Source: Paracoccus saliphilus
GTDB lineage: Bacteria > Pseudomonadota > Alphaproteobacteria > Rhodobacterales > Rhodobacteraceae
NCBI RefSeq assembly: GCF_028553805.1
Contig: NZ_CP067141.1
Location: 178,884-242,883, forward strand
DNA length: 64,000 nucleotides
Direction: 5' to 3'
Shown: in pieces, positions 53,634 through 62,747 of the stretch
Layout: every line of letters begins with the position of its first letter
Position numbering within the stretch: the first letter of the stretch is position 1
Program-made: the position numbers and the translations under genes
The notes under the pieces: model-generated
Databases searched by the model: none
What the model was told of the DNA's origin: nothing
What the model saw: the letters and a program-made list of their open reading frames with translations, nothing else

Positions 53634-55349
53634 TCAGCCCGCGATCAGGCCCATTTGCTCGAGTTTGAGAATCACCTGATGGGCACAGTTATCAACGTCG
53701 GCCCTTTCAGTCTCGACCCTCAGTTCCGGGTTCTGCGGGTCGTCATAAGGGTCCGATATACCGGTAAATTCCTTGATCTTGCCCTCGCGCGCCAGCTTGT
53801 ACAAACCTTTCCGGTCGCGTCGCTCGCATTCCTCGAGCGAGGTAGCGACGTGAACCTCGACAAAGGCCCCGTAGCTTTCTATCTCCTCGCGCACGGCGCG
53901 CCGGGTCGCGGCGTAAGGGGCAATCGGTGCGCATATGGCGATACCGCCATTCTTGGTGATCTCGCTTGCAACATAGCCTATGCGGCGGATATTGAGATCG
54001 CGGTGTTCCTTGGAAAAACCCAGTTCCGAGCTGAGATTCTTGCGCACGATATCGCCATCCAGCAAAGTCACCGGACGCCCGCCCATCTCCATCAGCTTGA
54101 CCAGGAGCGCGTTGGCGATCGTTGATTTGCCCGATCCAGAATAGCCGGTGAAAAAAACGGTAAACCCCTGTTTCGAACGCGGCGGCCTGGTCCGGCGCAA
54201 TTCGGTCACCACTTCGGGGAAGGAAAACCAGTCGGGAATCTCGAGCCCCTCCACAAGACGGCGGCGCAGTTCCGTTCCGCTGATGTTCAGGATCGTGACC
54301 TTGTCCCTGTCCGGAATCTCATCCGTCGGCTCGTATTGCGCACGTTCCTGCACATAGACCATGTGTTTGAAATCGACCATCTTGATGCCAATTTCCTCCT
54401 CGTGCTCACGAAACATGTCCTGAGCATCGTAATGCCCGTAGAAATCCTCTCCACGGCTGTTCTTGCCCGGTCCGGCATGGTCTCGACCAACGATGAAATG
54501 TGTGCAGCCATGGTTGCGGCGGATGAGTCCATGCCAAAGTGCTTCGCGCGGACCGGCCATCCGCATGGCCAAATTCAAAAGGCTCATTGTGGTCGTCGAG
54601 CCCGGATACTTGTCGAGCACCGCTTCATAGCAGCGCACACGGGTGAAATGATCGACATCGCCCGGTTTGGTCATGCCCACAACCGGGTGGATCAACAGGT
54701 TTGCCTCCACTTCCTTGGCGGCGCGGAAGGTCAGCTCCTGATGGGCCCGGTGCAGCGGGTTCCGGGTCTGGAAGGCGACAATCTTGCGCCAGCCCAGCTT
54801 ACGAAAATATGCGCGCAGCTCGTTCGGTGTGTCGCGCCGACCGCGGAAATCGTAATGCACCGGCTGCTGAATTCCTGTGACCGGCCCACCCAGATAAACC
54901 GGGCCTGCGGTATGGTGGATGTAATTGACCGCCGGATGTGCGGTATCGTCGGCGCCGAAAACCTTTCTGGCCTCTTCCGCCTTGTCGGGCGTCCAGCGGT
55001 CGGTCACGGTCAGGGTGGCAAGGATCACCCCCTCCTGGTCGCGCAGGGCAATATCCTGACCCAGCTTGATCCTGTCAGCGAATTCCTCGCTGACGTCGAG
55101 CGTGATCGGCATCGGCCAGAGTGTGCCGTCGGACAGGCGCATCTTGTCAACGACATGTTCATAATCGGCCTCAGTCATGAAACCCTTGAGTGGATTGAAC
55201 GCGCCGTTCATGAGAAGTTCGAGGTCACAGATTTGCCGCGGCGAGAGATCCCAGCTGGTCAGATCGGCTGCCTCCGCTCTCATCTTCTGCGCGGAATCGA
55301 AGGACACATACAGCTCGGTAATCGGGGCCAAGTTGGGTCGGGACATCGG
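53634..55349 (-). CDS. Bifunctional sulfate adenylyltransferase/adenylylsulfate kinase
   Basis: This 571-residue enzyme joins ATP sulfurylase (residues 1 to about 390) and APS kinase (about 395-571), turning sulfate into PAPS. The start at 55349 is MSRPNLAPITELYVSFDSAQ. VAFQTRNPLHRAHQELTFRA and NHGCTHFIVGRDHAGPG are sulfurylase active-site blocks. The kinase P-loop is FTGYSGSGKSTIANALL near residue 403, followed by LDGDIVRKNLSSELGFSKEH. It lies upstream of a sulfotransferase gene and most likely feeds it. Confidence 0.95.
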   Translation of the reverse strand, partial: PMSRPNLAPITELYVSFDSAQKMRAEAADLTSWDLSPRQICDLELLMNGAFNPLKGFMTEADYEHVVDKMRLSDGTLWPMPITLDVSEEFADRIKLGQDIALRDQEGVILATLTVTDRWTPDKAEEARKVFGADDTAHPAVNYIHHTAGPVYLGGPVTGIQQPVHYDFRGRRDTPNELRAYFRKLGWRKIVAFQTRNPLHRAHQELTFRAAKEVEANLLIHPVVGMTKPGDVDHFTRVRCYEAVLDKYPGSTTTMSLLNLAMRMAGPREALWHGLIRRNHGCTHFIVGRDHAGPGKNSRGEDFYGHYDAQDMFREHEEEIGIKMVDFKHMVYVQERAQYEPTDEIPDRDKVTILNISGTELRRRLVEGLEIPDWFSFPEVVTELRRTRPPRSKQGFTVFFTGYSGSGKSTIANALLVKLMEMGGRPVTLLDGDIVRKNLSSELGFSKEHRDLNIRRIGYVASEITKNGGIAICAPIAPYAATRRAVREEIESYGAFVEVHVATSLEECERRDRKGLYKLAREGKIKEFTGISDPYDDPQNPELRVETERADVDNCAHQVILKLEQMGLIAG

Positions 55350-55696
55350 GGCTCTCGGCTTTCTTTCGTTTCGAGGCTGGTCGCATCTCGTATGCTTCGA
55401 GGAGTCCCGATGAATTAGATTCGAAAAAAACGTGATTTCAAGGCCGGAATGAGGTTCGTCAATTGCCCGGCTGTCAGACCGGGATTTAAGGCTGAAATCC
55501 GCCATAGGATCGGTAAGCATCCCTCCGGCCTCGCAGGACCCGACGTTAAACGCCGAAAGTCACCACGAAGGGAAACCGTTCCGGCCCGCGGACTAATTCA
55601 GCAACCTGCTAATCTTACTACGTCACAAACGATTGATTGACTTGAGCACAGCATGGACATCGCATTAATCGGCGAGCGAGCGCGACAGTGAGCATT
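55350..55696. other. Intergenic stretch before IS debris
   Basis: No gene is supported here. It must contain the promoter of the minus-strand sat/cysC gene and the boundary with the IS701 fragment. Confidence 0.45.
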
Positions 55697-56075
55697 TTAC
55701 GCGGCGTCGCGATCGAGTTTGCAGTGTGCCGTTCGGGCCGTATCGGTGGCTTTGCCGGGTCGGGAACCGCAGGGAATGGGAGGTTTCTCGCAGTTCCCGG
55801 CGGTGACAAATCCTGAGGGGGGAATTGTCTCCCGTTCAGAGAGAAGGAAACCATAGGCGGCAATGCACAGGCTGGCATGATGGTGAAATCCTCGCCAACC
55901 TCTTCCTTCGTAATGGCCTAGGTCCAGTTCTTGCTTGAGCTCGCGATAGTCTCGCTCGATCCGCCACCGTATCTTCGTGGTCGCGACGAGATCGTATAAT
56001 GCCATTGTTTCCGGCAATGTCGAAAGCCAATACTTGCGTTGAAAACGGTGCATGCATTGCATGCGATTTGGGCTT
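55697..56075 (-). pseudogene. C-terminal fragment of an IS701-family transposase
   Basis: The frame reads QRKYWLSTLPETMALYDLVA, then KIRWRIERDYRELKQELDLG and HYEGRGWRGFHHHASLCIAA, the conserved end of IS701-type transposases. The N-terminal two thirds are missing and the fragment is joined directly to a truncated IS110 gene. Confidence 0.8.
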
Positions 56076-56838
56076 GATGGTGGGGTGTGAGGCCGAGCCA
56101 GGCTGCAAAATCCCGGGCCTTGTGGAAAGTCTCGGGTGGCGGCGCAAGGGTGGCAATGGCCGTGGCAATCAAAGGACCGATGCCCGGCACCGTCATCAGG
56201 CGCCGCGCCACTTCGTTTTCCCTGGCTCGACGTGAAATCTCGGCATCAAGCTTGACGATCTCTGCCTCCAGCTGGGCCAGCGCCGCGATCAGCACCTTGA
56301 GTGTGGGAACGGCATCGGCTGGCAAGCCGCGTTCCGGGTCTTCGACGATTGCAATCAGCTTCGATGCGTTGCTCGCGCCCTGTGGCACCACCTGTCCGAA
56401 CTCGCTCAAATGGCCGCGCAGTGCATTGATGGCCTGAGTCCGCTGCCGGATCAGAAGCTCACGCACGCGGAACACCATCGCCGCGCCCTGCGTCTCCTCG
56501 CTCTTCACAGGCGCGAAGCGCATCGTCGGACGCGTTGCTGCCTCGCAGATCGCCTCGGCATCGGCCGCATCGTTTTTCTGACGCTTCACGAAAGGCTTGA
56601 CGTAGGCCGGGGGGATCAGCCGAACGTCATGGCCGAGCTTCCCGATCTCACGGCCCCAAAAATGCGCACCGCCGCACACTTCCATCGCGACAACGCAAGC
56701 CGGCAACTGGCTGAAGAACTCCAGCACCTGCGCTCGCCGCAGCTTCTTGCGCAACACCGCGCGGCCCGATGCATCAGCTCCATGCGCTTGAAACACATTC
56801 TTCGCCAGATCGAGCCCAACCGTGATGATCTCCGACAT
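56076..56838 (-). pseudogene. IS110-family transposase, 3'-truncated
   Basis: From 56838 (MSEIITVGLDLAKNVFQAHG) the sequence is a normal IS110 transposase: the RuvC-like DEDD domain (LDLAKNVFQAH, KNDAADAEAICEA) and the first part of the C-terminal Transposase_20 domain (LMTVPGIGPLIATAIATLAP). Homology stops at AWLGLTPHHQ, where IS701 sequence takes over, so the catalytic serine region is lost. It interrupts a serine-hydrolase gene on the other strand. Confidence 0.85.
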
Positions 56839-56882
56839 GACCGTCCTCCTTTGTGGATCACTGCAGACCCACCTTCGCACAT

Positions 56883-57135
56883 CGATGCCGTCGGGGGGCG
56901 GTCACATAATCAACGCCGGCCAGAAGATGCGAACCCTAATGCCGGCTTTGACATCCCGACCGACGCCTTCTGGATGCTCGGGCATGACGGGCAGTCCATC
57001 GCCATCATACCCTCACGTGACCTTGTTATCCTGCGCATGGGCCTGACCCCGGCAAAGCACGGATATAAACCACAGGCCCTGGTTGAGGCTGTCGTCAAGG
57101 TGGTCGATCAGGTTGCATCAGACCGTTCAGGCTGA
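56883..57135 (+). pseudogene. C-terminal fragment of a beta-lactamase-like serine hydrolase
   Basis: The plus strand reads FDIPTDAFWMLGHDGQSIAI and IPSRDLVILRMGLTPAKHGY, the C-terminus of class C beta-lactamase/6-aminohexanoate-hydrolase-like proteins (HDGQ takes the place of the KTG-like box). The 5' part with the SxxK motif is absent, presumably removed when the IS110 element entered. Confidence 0.7.
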
Positions 57136-57224
57136 ACTGGCACCCCGTAACAGAACCGTGCCAGAATCATGATATGGTGTCACCACCTGCTTGACTCCTA
57201 TAACCTATTACGGCTGTTCCGCAG

Positions 57225-57464
57225 CTAATCGGTCATATACCCGCGCGCCAGTTTTCGACGCAACCAGCCGCCGCGGGCACCCTCAGCTTCCAGCAGCGAG
57301 GGAAACCAGCTCTGCCGGACCTCGCCCGAACCTCCGATCCGGCCCCAACTGCGAACCAATCTGATACCACCGAATAGGTCGGGCTGTAATTCGAGATGGT
57401 AGAACCGCGCCATGTTGCAGGCCGGATCTGTGCGAGTAAGATGTATCGGGTCAGGCGCTTGCAT
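57225..57464 (-). CDS. WGR-domain protein
   Basis: This 79-residue protein (MQAPDPIHLTRTDPACNMAR) consists of a single WGR domain: NMARFYHLELQPDLFGGIRL then VRSWGRIGGSGEVRQSWFPS. WGR domains bind nucleic acids in PARPs and other proteins, and small stand-alone versions occur on alphaproteobacterial plasmids. Function is unknown. Confidence 0.85.
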   Translation of the reverse strand: MQAPDPIHLTRTDPACNMARFYHLELQPDLFGGIRLVRSWGRIGGSGEVRQSWFPSLLEAEGARGGWLRRKLARGYMTD

Positions 57465-57676
57465 ATCGTCAGTTTGCCATGCGCTTGGCCGCCAAGTCCA
57501 ACGCATTTTCGGAATCAATTCAAGCGATCGGATTCTCCAGGCTGATGAATTGAGGCCGGTATGGCAGCCATTTGCTGATCTCGGTTAAAAAGGTAGGGAG
57601 CGGGCGAAACGGTTGGCCCATTCGGGATTGAAATTGCGTCGCTCCCTTGTTACATGTAACGAAAGGGAGATCAGCC

Positions 57677-57895
57677 ATGCCAAGCCCTGTTTCTGAACGT
57701 GTCCAGAAGCGCCGGGACGCCCTGCGCGCTGCGGGCCTACGCCCTGTCCAAATCTGGGTGCCCGATACGCGCCGCCCAGGCTTCGCTGCGGAGTGCCGGC
57801 GGCAGGCCGCGTTGATCGCCGCCTCAGATCGGGGCGACGCCGATCTGTCGGACTTCATGGATGCAGCCTTGAACGATCTGGATGAGTGGCAGTGA
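57677..57895 (+). CDS. MazE-like antitoxin (DUF3018 type)
   Basis: This 72-residue protein ([20 protein letters not shown]) matches the small MazE-type antitoxins, with [20 protein letters not shown] in the middle and an acidic C-terminus ([13 protein letters not shown]) that would cover the toxin. GGGAGA lies upstream of the ATG. It overlaps the MazF-like gene by up to ten bases. Confidence 0.88.
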   Translation: MPSPVSERVQKRRDALRAAGLRPVQIWVPDTRRPGFAAECRRQAALIAASDRGDADLSDFMDAALNDLDEWQ

Positions 57896-58218
57896 AGCGC
57901 GGCGATCTTGTGACAGTCGCCCTTCAAGGTGACTATGGCAAGCCGCTCCCGGCGCTGATCATCCAGTCGGATCAATTTGATGAGCTCGGATCGGTGGTGA
58001 TCCTGCCTCTTACCTCAACTCTGATTGATGCGCCGCTCCTCAGACCAACGGTTGAGCCATCGTCCGATAACGGACTCCGCACGCCGTCACAGATCATGCT
58101 GGACAAGCCGATGACGGTGAAGACCGAAAAAATTGGACCCTCCTTCGGCCATCTCGATGATCTTGACATGATCGGCGTCAGCCGCTCCCTAGCGCTATTT
58201 CTCGGCTTGGCAGGGTGA
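57886..58218 (+). CDS. MazF-like endoribonuclease toxin
   Basis: This protein of 108-110 residues is a PemK/MazF mRNA interferase: [39 protein letters not shown], and [20 protein letters not shown]. Translation begins at a GTG, either 57886 or 57892, inside the antitoxin end. The second gives the usual MKRGD-like start. It is translationally coupled to the antitoxin and should act as a maintenance system. Confidence 0.9.
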   Translation: MAVKRGDLVTVALQGDYGKPLPALIIQSDQFDELGSVVILPLTSTLIDAPLLRPTVEPSSDNGLRTPSQIMLDKPMTVKTEKIGPSFGHLDDLDMIGVSRSLALFLGLAG

Positions 58219-58342
58219 AGCCAAAGAGTGCGTCACTCGGCTTCAATGCGGGACTTTGCGATCGTTCAAGCCTCAGTTAGTCTTTACTGACTCTATGCTA
58301 TTCGAATGAGACTTAAACCGGAAAATCTCCAAGGAGGCATAA

Positions 58343-58747
58343 ATGACATGCCGAACATATAGAGGAAGTTGTCATTGCGGCCAGGTACAATTCGAAACAG
58401 ATATCGATCTCGACGCGGGAACCGCGAAATGTAATTGCTCCATCTGTTTAAAGCGTCGATATTGGTGCGCGTTCGTTTCTCCTGAACAGTTCAGATTACA
58501 GTCGGGAGCGGACAAACTTGCGGACTACCAGTTTGCAAGTGGTTCTGTTCATCACCGATTCTGCACCACATGCGGGATCGCTGTTTTTGGCCAAGGCAAA
58601 GGCCCTGATGGCGCGGCATTCTATTCCGTCAGTTTGGTCTGTCTCGATGATGTGGACCCTGTTGAGCTTGCCGAAGCGCCGGTGAACTATTTCAATGGCC
58701 GGGACGACAATTGGAGCATGCAACCAAACGAGACCCGGCATCTCTAA
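58343..58747 (+). CDS. GFA-family zinc protein
   Basis: This 134-residue protein has the GFA (CENP-V) fold with three Cys sets: GSCHCGQVQFE, KCNCSICLKRRY and FCTTCGIAVFG. The family includes glutathione-dependent formaldehyde-activating enzymes, but most members have unknown substrates. AAGGAGG lies nine bases upstream of the ATG. It stands alone between mazEF and an IS6 relic. Confidence 0.92.
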   Translation: MTCRTYRGSCHCGQVQFETDIDLDAGTAKCNCSICLKRRYWCAFVSPEQFRLQSGADKLADYQFASGSVHHRFCTTCGIAVFGQGKGPDGAAFYSVSLVCLDDVDPVELAEAPVNYFNGRDDNWSMQPNETRHL

Positions 58748-58836
58748 CAGAACGGACCTGCCTTTGGCCGTTGTATAAGTCCGGTAAGACACCATCCAGA
58801 GTAATATGGGATGACCTGTCCATGAAAGGAGAAAAG

Positions 58837-59648
58837 GATGTTGTCACGTTAACGGGCCTGAGGTTGCTGGTTCATTGATCTGGGCGTAGGCGATGTCGAT
58901 GCAGACCTTGAAAATCAGCTACAAGCGACACCGGTTTCCGCCTCAGATCATTGCTCATGTTGTCTGGCTCTACGTCCGGTTCAACTTGAGCCTGCGCGAG
59001 GTCGAGGAACTGATGCTGGAACGTGGCGTGGACGTTTCATATGAAACGATCCGACGCTGGATCGTCAAGTTCGGCCACCTAATCGCCCACGTTCTACGGC
59101 GACGGCAGCCGCGCCCCGGCGTCTGGCATCTGGACGAATCGTTGTGAAGATCGCGGGCCGGTCATACTGGCTGTGGCGCGCGGTTGATCAATACGGGGTC
59201 ATTCTTGAGGAGAGCCTCCAATCGAGGCGAGACAAGCGCGCCGCAAAGCGGCTTTTGATCAAGCTGATGAAGCGCTGGGGGTTCGTTCCCAAAAGGATCA
59301 TTACGGACAAACTGCGCTCTTATGGTGCCGCCAAACGTGAGGTGGCTCCCAGCCTTGATCATTGGTCACATAAGGGGCTGAATAACCGCGCAGAGAACAG
59401 CCATTTGCCCTTCCGAAAACGAGAGCGAGTAATGCAGGGCTTCCGATCACCGGGTGGATTGCAGCGCTTCGTCTCTATACAGTCCGCAACCCGTAATTCC
59501 TTCTCTGTTCCAGCCCGCCGTCGGTCCGCTCTCACCATCCGCTACCATCGGCTCGAAGCATTGGAGGCATGGAAATCCGCGGCAAATGCTCCTTGATCAA
59601 CGACCCGCATGCTAACTTGCAAACTCGGTGAGCTAACGTGACAACACC
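58837..59648 (+). mobile_element. IS6-family element, inactivated
   Basis: The element is about 812 bp. Left and right ends share GTTGTCACGTTA in inverted orientation (near 58840 and 59645). It carries one transposase gene broken by a frameshift. Size and ends are normal for IS6. Confidence 0.8.
58893..59596 (+). pseudogene. IS6-family transposase, frameshifted
   Basis: The first part (MSMQTLKISYKRHRFPPQII, DVSYETIRRWIVKFGHL) ends at WHLDES, where one base is missing compared with the usual WHLDEVVVKI. The second frame continues at once with KIAGRSYWLWRAVDQYGVIL, ITDKLRSYGAAKREV and the final NRAENSHLPFRKRERVMQGF. The three catalytic acidic residues are present in the two parts, but no single frame makes a full protein. 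Confidence 0.88.
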
Positions 59649-59790
59649 GGTCCAACGCATTTTCTGAATCGGTTCGGGCGAATGGATTCACGCGGCTGAT
59701 AAATGGTAGAGAGCCCACCCGAATATCTGGCCCCGCTGGCTCGGACCGGTCCCTGGGATCAGTCGGGCATGTCAATAGCAGGAGGATGCA

Positions 59791-60411
59791 TTACGCCTCC
59801 TCCTCGCCAAGGGGCAAGCCGAACGCGGCGTCGGGATCCTCGGTGTCCTCCACTTGGCGCGCGGGAAGATCCGGCAGGTCCTGCAGGCTCTCTAGCCCGA
59901 ACAGGTCGAGAAACCCCTCGGTGGTTACGAATGTCTGCGGCGCGCCCGGTTCCGGGCTGCGTGGGCCGGGCGCGATCAGCTCGCGGGCGCGCAGATGCGC
60001 CAGTGCGTCGCGGCTGACCTTGCCGCCGAACAGTGCCGCCAGTCCGGCCCGGGTGATTGGCTGGTGCCAGGCAATGGCAGCCAGCAGCGCCAGTTCTCCC
60101 TCGCGCAGCGGCACTGGGTCCGGGTCGGGACCGGCGGCGGCGCGGATCGCATCGGCATAGGCCGGGCGGGTGCGCAGCGCCCAGCCATTCCCGACCCGGT
60201 GCAGCGCATAGGGCCGATCGACAAGCTCCGCCTGCAGATCGTCCAGCAGCAGGTCGAGAGCGGCCCCCTGCCCCACCAGCCGTGCCAACACCTCGCGCGA
60301 GACCGGCTCGGCCGACGCGAAGAGCACCGCCTCGATGCGCCGCAGCCATTCGCGCCAGCGCAGCGCCGCGGGCAGATCGTCCAGTTCCCGATCCAGCTCC
60401 ACCCCGCCCAT
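59791..60411 (-). CDS. scpB: ScpB-like chromosome-segregation protein
   Basis: This 206-residue protein has the two winged-helix domains of ScpB (RIEAVLFASAEPVSREVLAR, ELALLAAIAWHQPITRAGLA, TTEGFLDLFGLESLQDLPDL). ScpB binds ScpA and SMC. No scpA or smc is in view, and such plasmid-borne copies form a fixed set with DUF1403 and a tyrosine recombinase, which suggests a role in plasmid maintenance. It starts two bases after DUF1403. Confidence 0.9.
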   Translation of the reverse strand: MGGVELDRELDDLPAALRWREWLRRIEAVLFASAEPVSREVLARLVGQGAALDLLLDDLQAELVDRPYALHRVGNGWALRTRPAYADAIRAAAGPDPDPVPLREGELALLAAIAWHQPITRAGLAALFGGKVSRDALAHLRARELIAPGPRSPEPGAPQTFVTTEGFLDLFGLESLQDLPDLPARQVEDTEDPDAAFGLPLGEEEA

Positions 60412-60413
60412 CG

Positions 60414-61286
60414 TTACAACCCATAGATCCGGAACGCGGCGCGGCCGCTGAACTCGCGCAACACGCCCAGTCCCGCCAGCCGGTCACAGAAGCGCCGCGC
60501 CGCCCGGTCCGACATGCGCGCGACGCTGCCCTGCACCACCGGGCTAAGTGCCAGCGCCGGGGTAAGCGCATCGACCTTGAGCAGCAAATCCAAAGCCGCC
60601 GGCGCTGCCTTTGCCCGCAGCTTCGGCGCCACAGCCCGCAGCTTTGCCGCGCGGCGTGTCAGGTCACCCGCCAGGCGCTGCGCCCGCGGCGCCGATGTCA
60701 CCACCGCCCGCGCGCAGGCCAGTTCCAGATCCGCGCCGCAGAGCGCCAGGTCACGTCTCGAAAAGCCCAGTGTGAGCACCGGCAGCAAAGACGGCCAACC
60801 CAAGGCTCCGGCCAGCGCCGCCTCCGCCGCCATCAGGGCGCCCGGCAAATCGCCGGGATGATCGGCCCGACTGTCTTCATAGGCTGTCGCCGCGGCCGCC
60901 AGCGGCGCGGTCTCCCCTGTCCCGGGCTCCAGCTGTTGCCGCGCCGCCCGTCGCCAGGCTTGAGCCACGCCGCCGGCCGGATCCGAGTGCTCTCCGGGGC
61001 GGATCAGATGCACGGCATCACGCAACGCCGCCAGCCCGGCGGGCCGTCCCATCAGTCGCAGACTGGCCTCGGCGGCCAGCAGCGCCATCCGGTCGCATAA
61101 CAGTGCCATCGGCACCGCTGCGCGTCCCATCCCCACCGGATGCAGACTGGCGAGCGCCGCCCCGGCCAGAAACCGTGCCTGGTCAGCGTCTTGCGCGGTC
61201 TCGGCGCGTATCCATCCGGGCGGCAAATCGAAGCGAAACGTCCCGGTGAGGTCCTCTTCGGAGCCGACATCATTCCTCATATCCAT
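60414..61286 (-). CDS. DUF1403 protein
   Basis: This 290-residue, Ala-rich helical protein matches DUF1403, a family known almost only from alphaproteobacterial plasmids and integrated elements. DADQARFLAGAALASLHPVG and LALCGADLELACARAVVTSA are typical. The C-terminal RAARRFCDRLAGLGVLREFS looks like a winged helix. Start may be 61286 or 61280. It is divergent from the recombinase gene with a palindrome between them. Function unknown. Confidence 0.85.
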   Translation of the reverse strand: MDMRNDVGSEEDLTGTFRFDLPPGWIRAETAQDADQARFLAGAALASLHPVGMGRAAVPMALLCDRMALLAAEASLRLMGRPAGLAALRDAVHLIRPGEHSDPAGGVAQAWRRAARQQLEPGTGETAPLAAAATAYEDSRADHPGDLPGALMAAEAALAGALGWPSLLPVLTLGFSRRDLALCGADLELACARAVVTSAPRAQRLAGDLTRRAAKLRAVAPKLRAKAAPAALDLLLKVDALTPALALSPVVQGSVARMSDRAARRFCDRLAGLGVLREFSGRAAFRIYGL

Positions 61287-61363
61287 GCGGAACGTTTACC
61301 ATATGACGGCGCTTTAAGAAAGATTTTTTGCGTATATGCGCCGGGCCTTGCAGTTTTATGATG

Positions 61364-61390
61364 TGTCCGATAATATTGTATTATCGGACA
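61364..61390. promoter_or_regulatory. Perfect 11-5-11 palindrome upstream of the recombinase
   Basis: TGTCCGATAAT (61364-61374) and ATTATCGGACA (61380-61390) are exact complements around the spacer ATTGT. The site lies 22 bases before the recombinase ATG and 78 bases from the DUF1403 start. It could be an operator for both genes, or the core recombination site of the recombinase, as its size and AT-rich centre resemble dif-like sites. Confidence 0.65.
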
Positions 61391-61412
61391 TAGATGAGAG
61401 AAATGGCAAATC

Positions 61413-62510
61413 ATGGCCAAAACAGAGCAGAAATCACCATTATCAGCCAAATACGCAGCGCAAGGGCAGGAAAAGGACGAGAGCGATTATCCCGATCTTG
61501 ATCAGATCGCTCTACCGGTACATCTGGTCGGGTCTGGTACCCTCGACCGGCTGATTGAGTCCGCCCGCGATTATGCTCGCCATGCAACTGCCGAGAATAC
61601 CCACAAGGCCTATGCTCAGGATTGGGCGGATTTCTCTCGTTGGTGCCGACGCCGCGGCGCAGATCCTCTTCCTCCTTCGTCCGAGTTAATCGGCCTTTAC
61701 CTAGCCGATCTCGCTGCACCACAGGATCACTGCCCAGGCTTGGCCGCCAGCAGCATCGAACGGCGCCTCTCCGGGTTGGGTTGGGCGTACCGACAGCGCG
61801 GCTTCGTGCTGGAGCGCAAAAATCGCCACATCACCACCGTTCTGGCTGGAATTCGGCGCAAACATGCCCGCCCGCCCCACCAGAAGGAAGCGCTCGGACC
61901 CAGCGATATTCATGCCATGCTGGCCACCCTACCCTTCGATCTGCGTGGCCTACGCGACCGGGCGATCCTGCTTATCGGCTACGCGGGCGGATTGCGCCGG
62001 TCCGAAATTATTAGCCTCGATGTCGGCCACGACGATACACTGGATAGCGCGGGCTGGATCGAGATCCTTGACGACGGAGTTCTGCTCACGCTGAACACCA
62101 AGACCGGATGGCGCGAGGTGGAGATTGGACGCGGGTCCAGCGACCAGACCTGTCCGGTCCATGCGCTGGAACAATGGCTCCACTTCGGCAAAATTCATGC
62201 TGGACCGGTCTTCGTGGCTGTTTCGCGTGATAGCAATCATGCCTTGGGGAAACGTCTGAATGACAGGCATGTGGCCCGGTTGATCAAGCGCACTGTGCAC
62301 GATGCCGGGCTACGTCCTGAATTGTCTGAGGCCGAGCGGCTGAAACTCTATTCAGGCCATTCCCTACGCGCCGGGCTCGCCTCCTCGGCAGAAGTCGATG
62401 AGCGCTATGTCCAAAAGCAGCTAGGCCATGCCTCAGCAGAGATGACCCGCCGCTATCAGCGCCAACGTGACCGGTTTCGCGTCAACCTGACGAAAGCCGC
62501 CGGGCTGTGA
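61413..62510 (+). CDS. Tyrosine recombinase
   Basis: This 365-residue site-specific recombinase has an N-terminal SAM-like DNA-binding domain (ENTHKAYAQDWADFSRWCRR) and a catalytic domain with the conserved R (GGLRRSEIISLDV), HxxR (SGHSLRAG), H (LGHASAEMT) and nucleophile Y (RRYQRQ). It may resolve plasmid multimers or integrate an element. It belongs to the plasmid-type DUF1403/ScpB group and is not next to the RdfS-like gene, so it is not clearly the integrase of the conjugative element. Confidence 0.92.
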   Translation: MAKTEQKSPLSAKYAAQGQEKDESDYPDLDQIALPVHLVGSGTLDRLIESARDYARHATAENTHKAYAQDWADFSRWCRRRGADPLPPSSELIGLYLADLAAPQDHCPGLAASSIERRLSGLGWAYRQRGFVLERKNRHITTVLAGIRRKHARPPHQKEALGPSDIHAMLATLPFDLRGLRDRAILLIGYAGGLRRSEIISLDVGHDDTLDSAGWIEILDDGVLLTLNTKTGWREVEIGRGSSDQTCPVHALEQWLHFGKIHAGPVFVAVSRDSNHALGKRLNDRHVARLIKRTVHDAGLRPELSEAERLKLYSGHSLRAGLASSAEVDERYVQKQLGHASAEMTRRYQRQRDRFRVNLTKAAGL

Positions 62511-62747
62511 AAGGGCCCGCTCGACCATCAGCCAGCCAACTATCCGCGGACGATCAGTATACCCACGCGCCGCGCGCCAAAACCGCAATGCGGCGCGTGG
62601 TAGAAGGCTCTGCATTTTGATTGGTGCGCTTGCAGTATTTCCTTATATGATTTCAATCGGTTGGCGAAAACCTATCTGATGCAGAGTTGAAACAGATATC
62701 AATAATCTGCGGCATATACGCATAATGAAGAAAGGGACGAACAGCGC

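Noticed and set aside
54336..55418. 360-codon open frame on the plus strand
   Set aside because: Shadow of the ATP sulfurylase gene on the minus strand.
60057..61100. 347-codon open frame on the plus strand
   Set aside because: Opposite ScpB and DUF1403; extremely Arg/Pro/Ala-rich with no domain.
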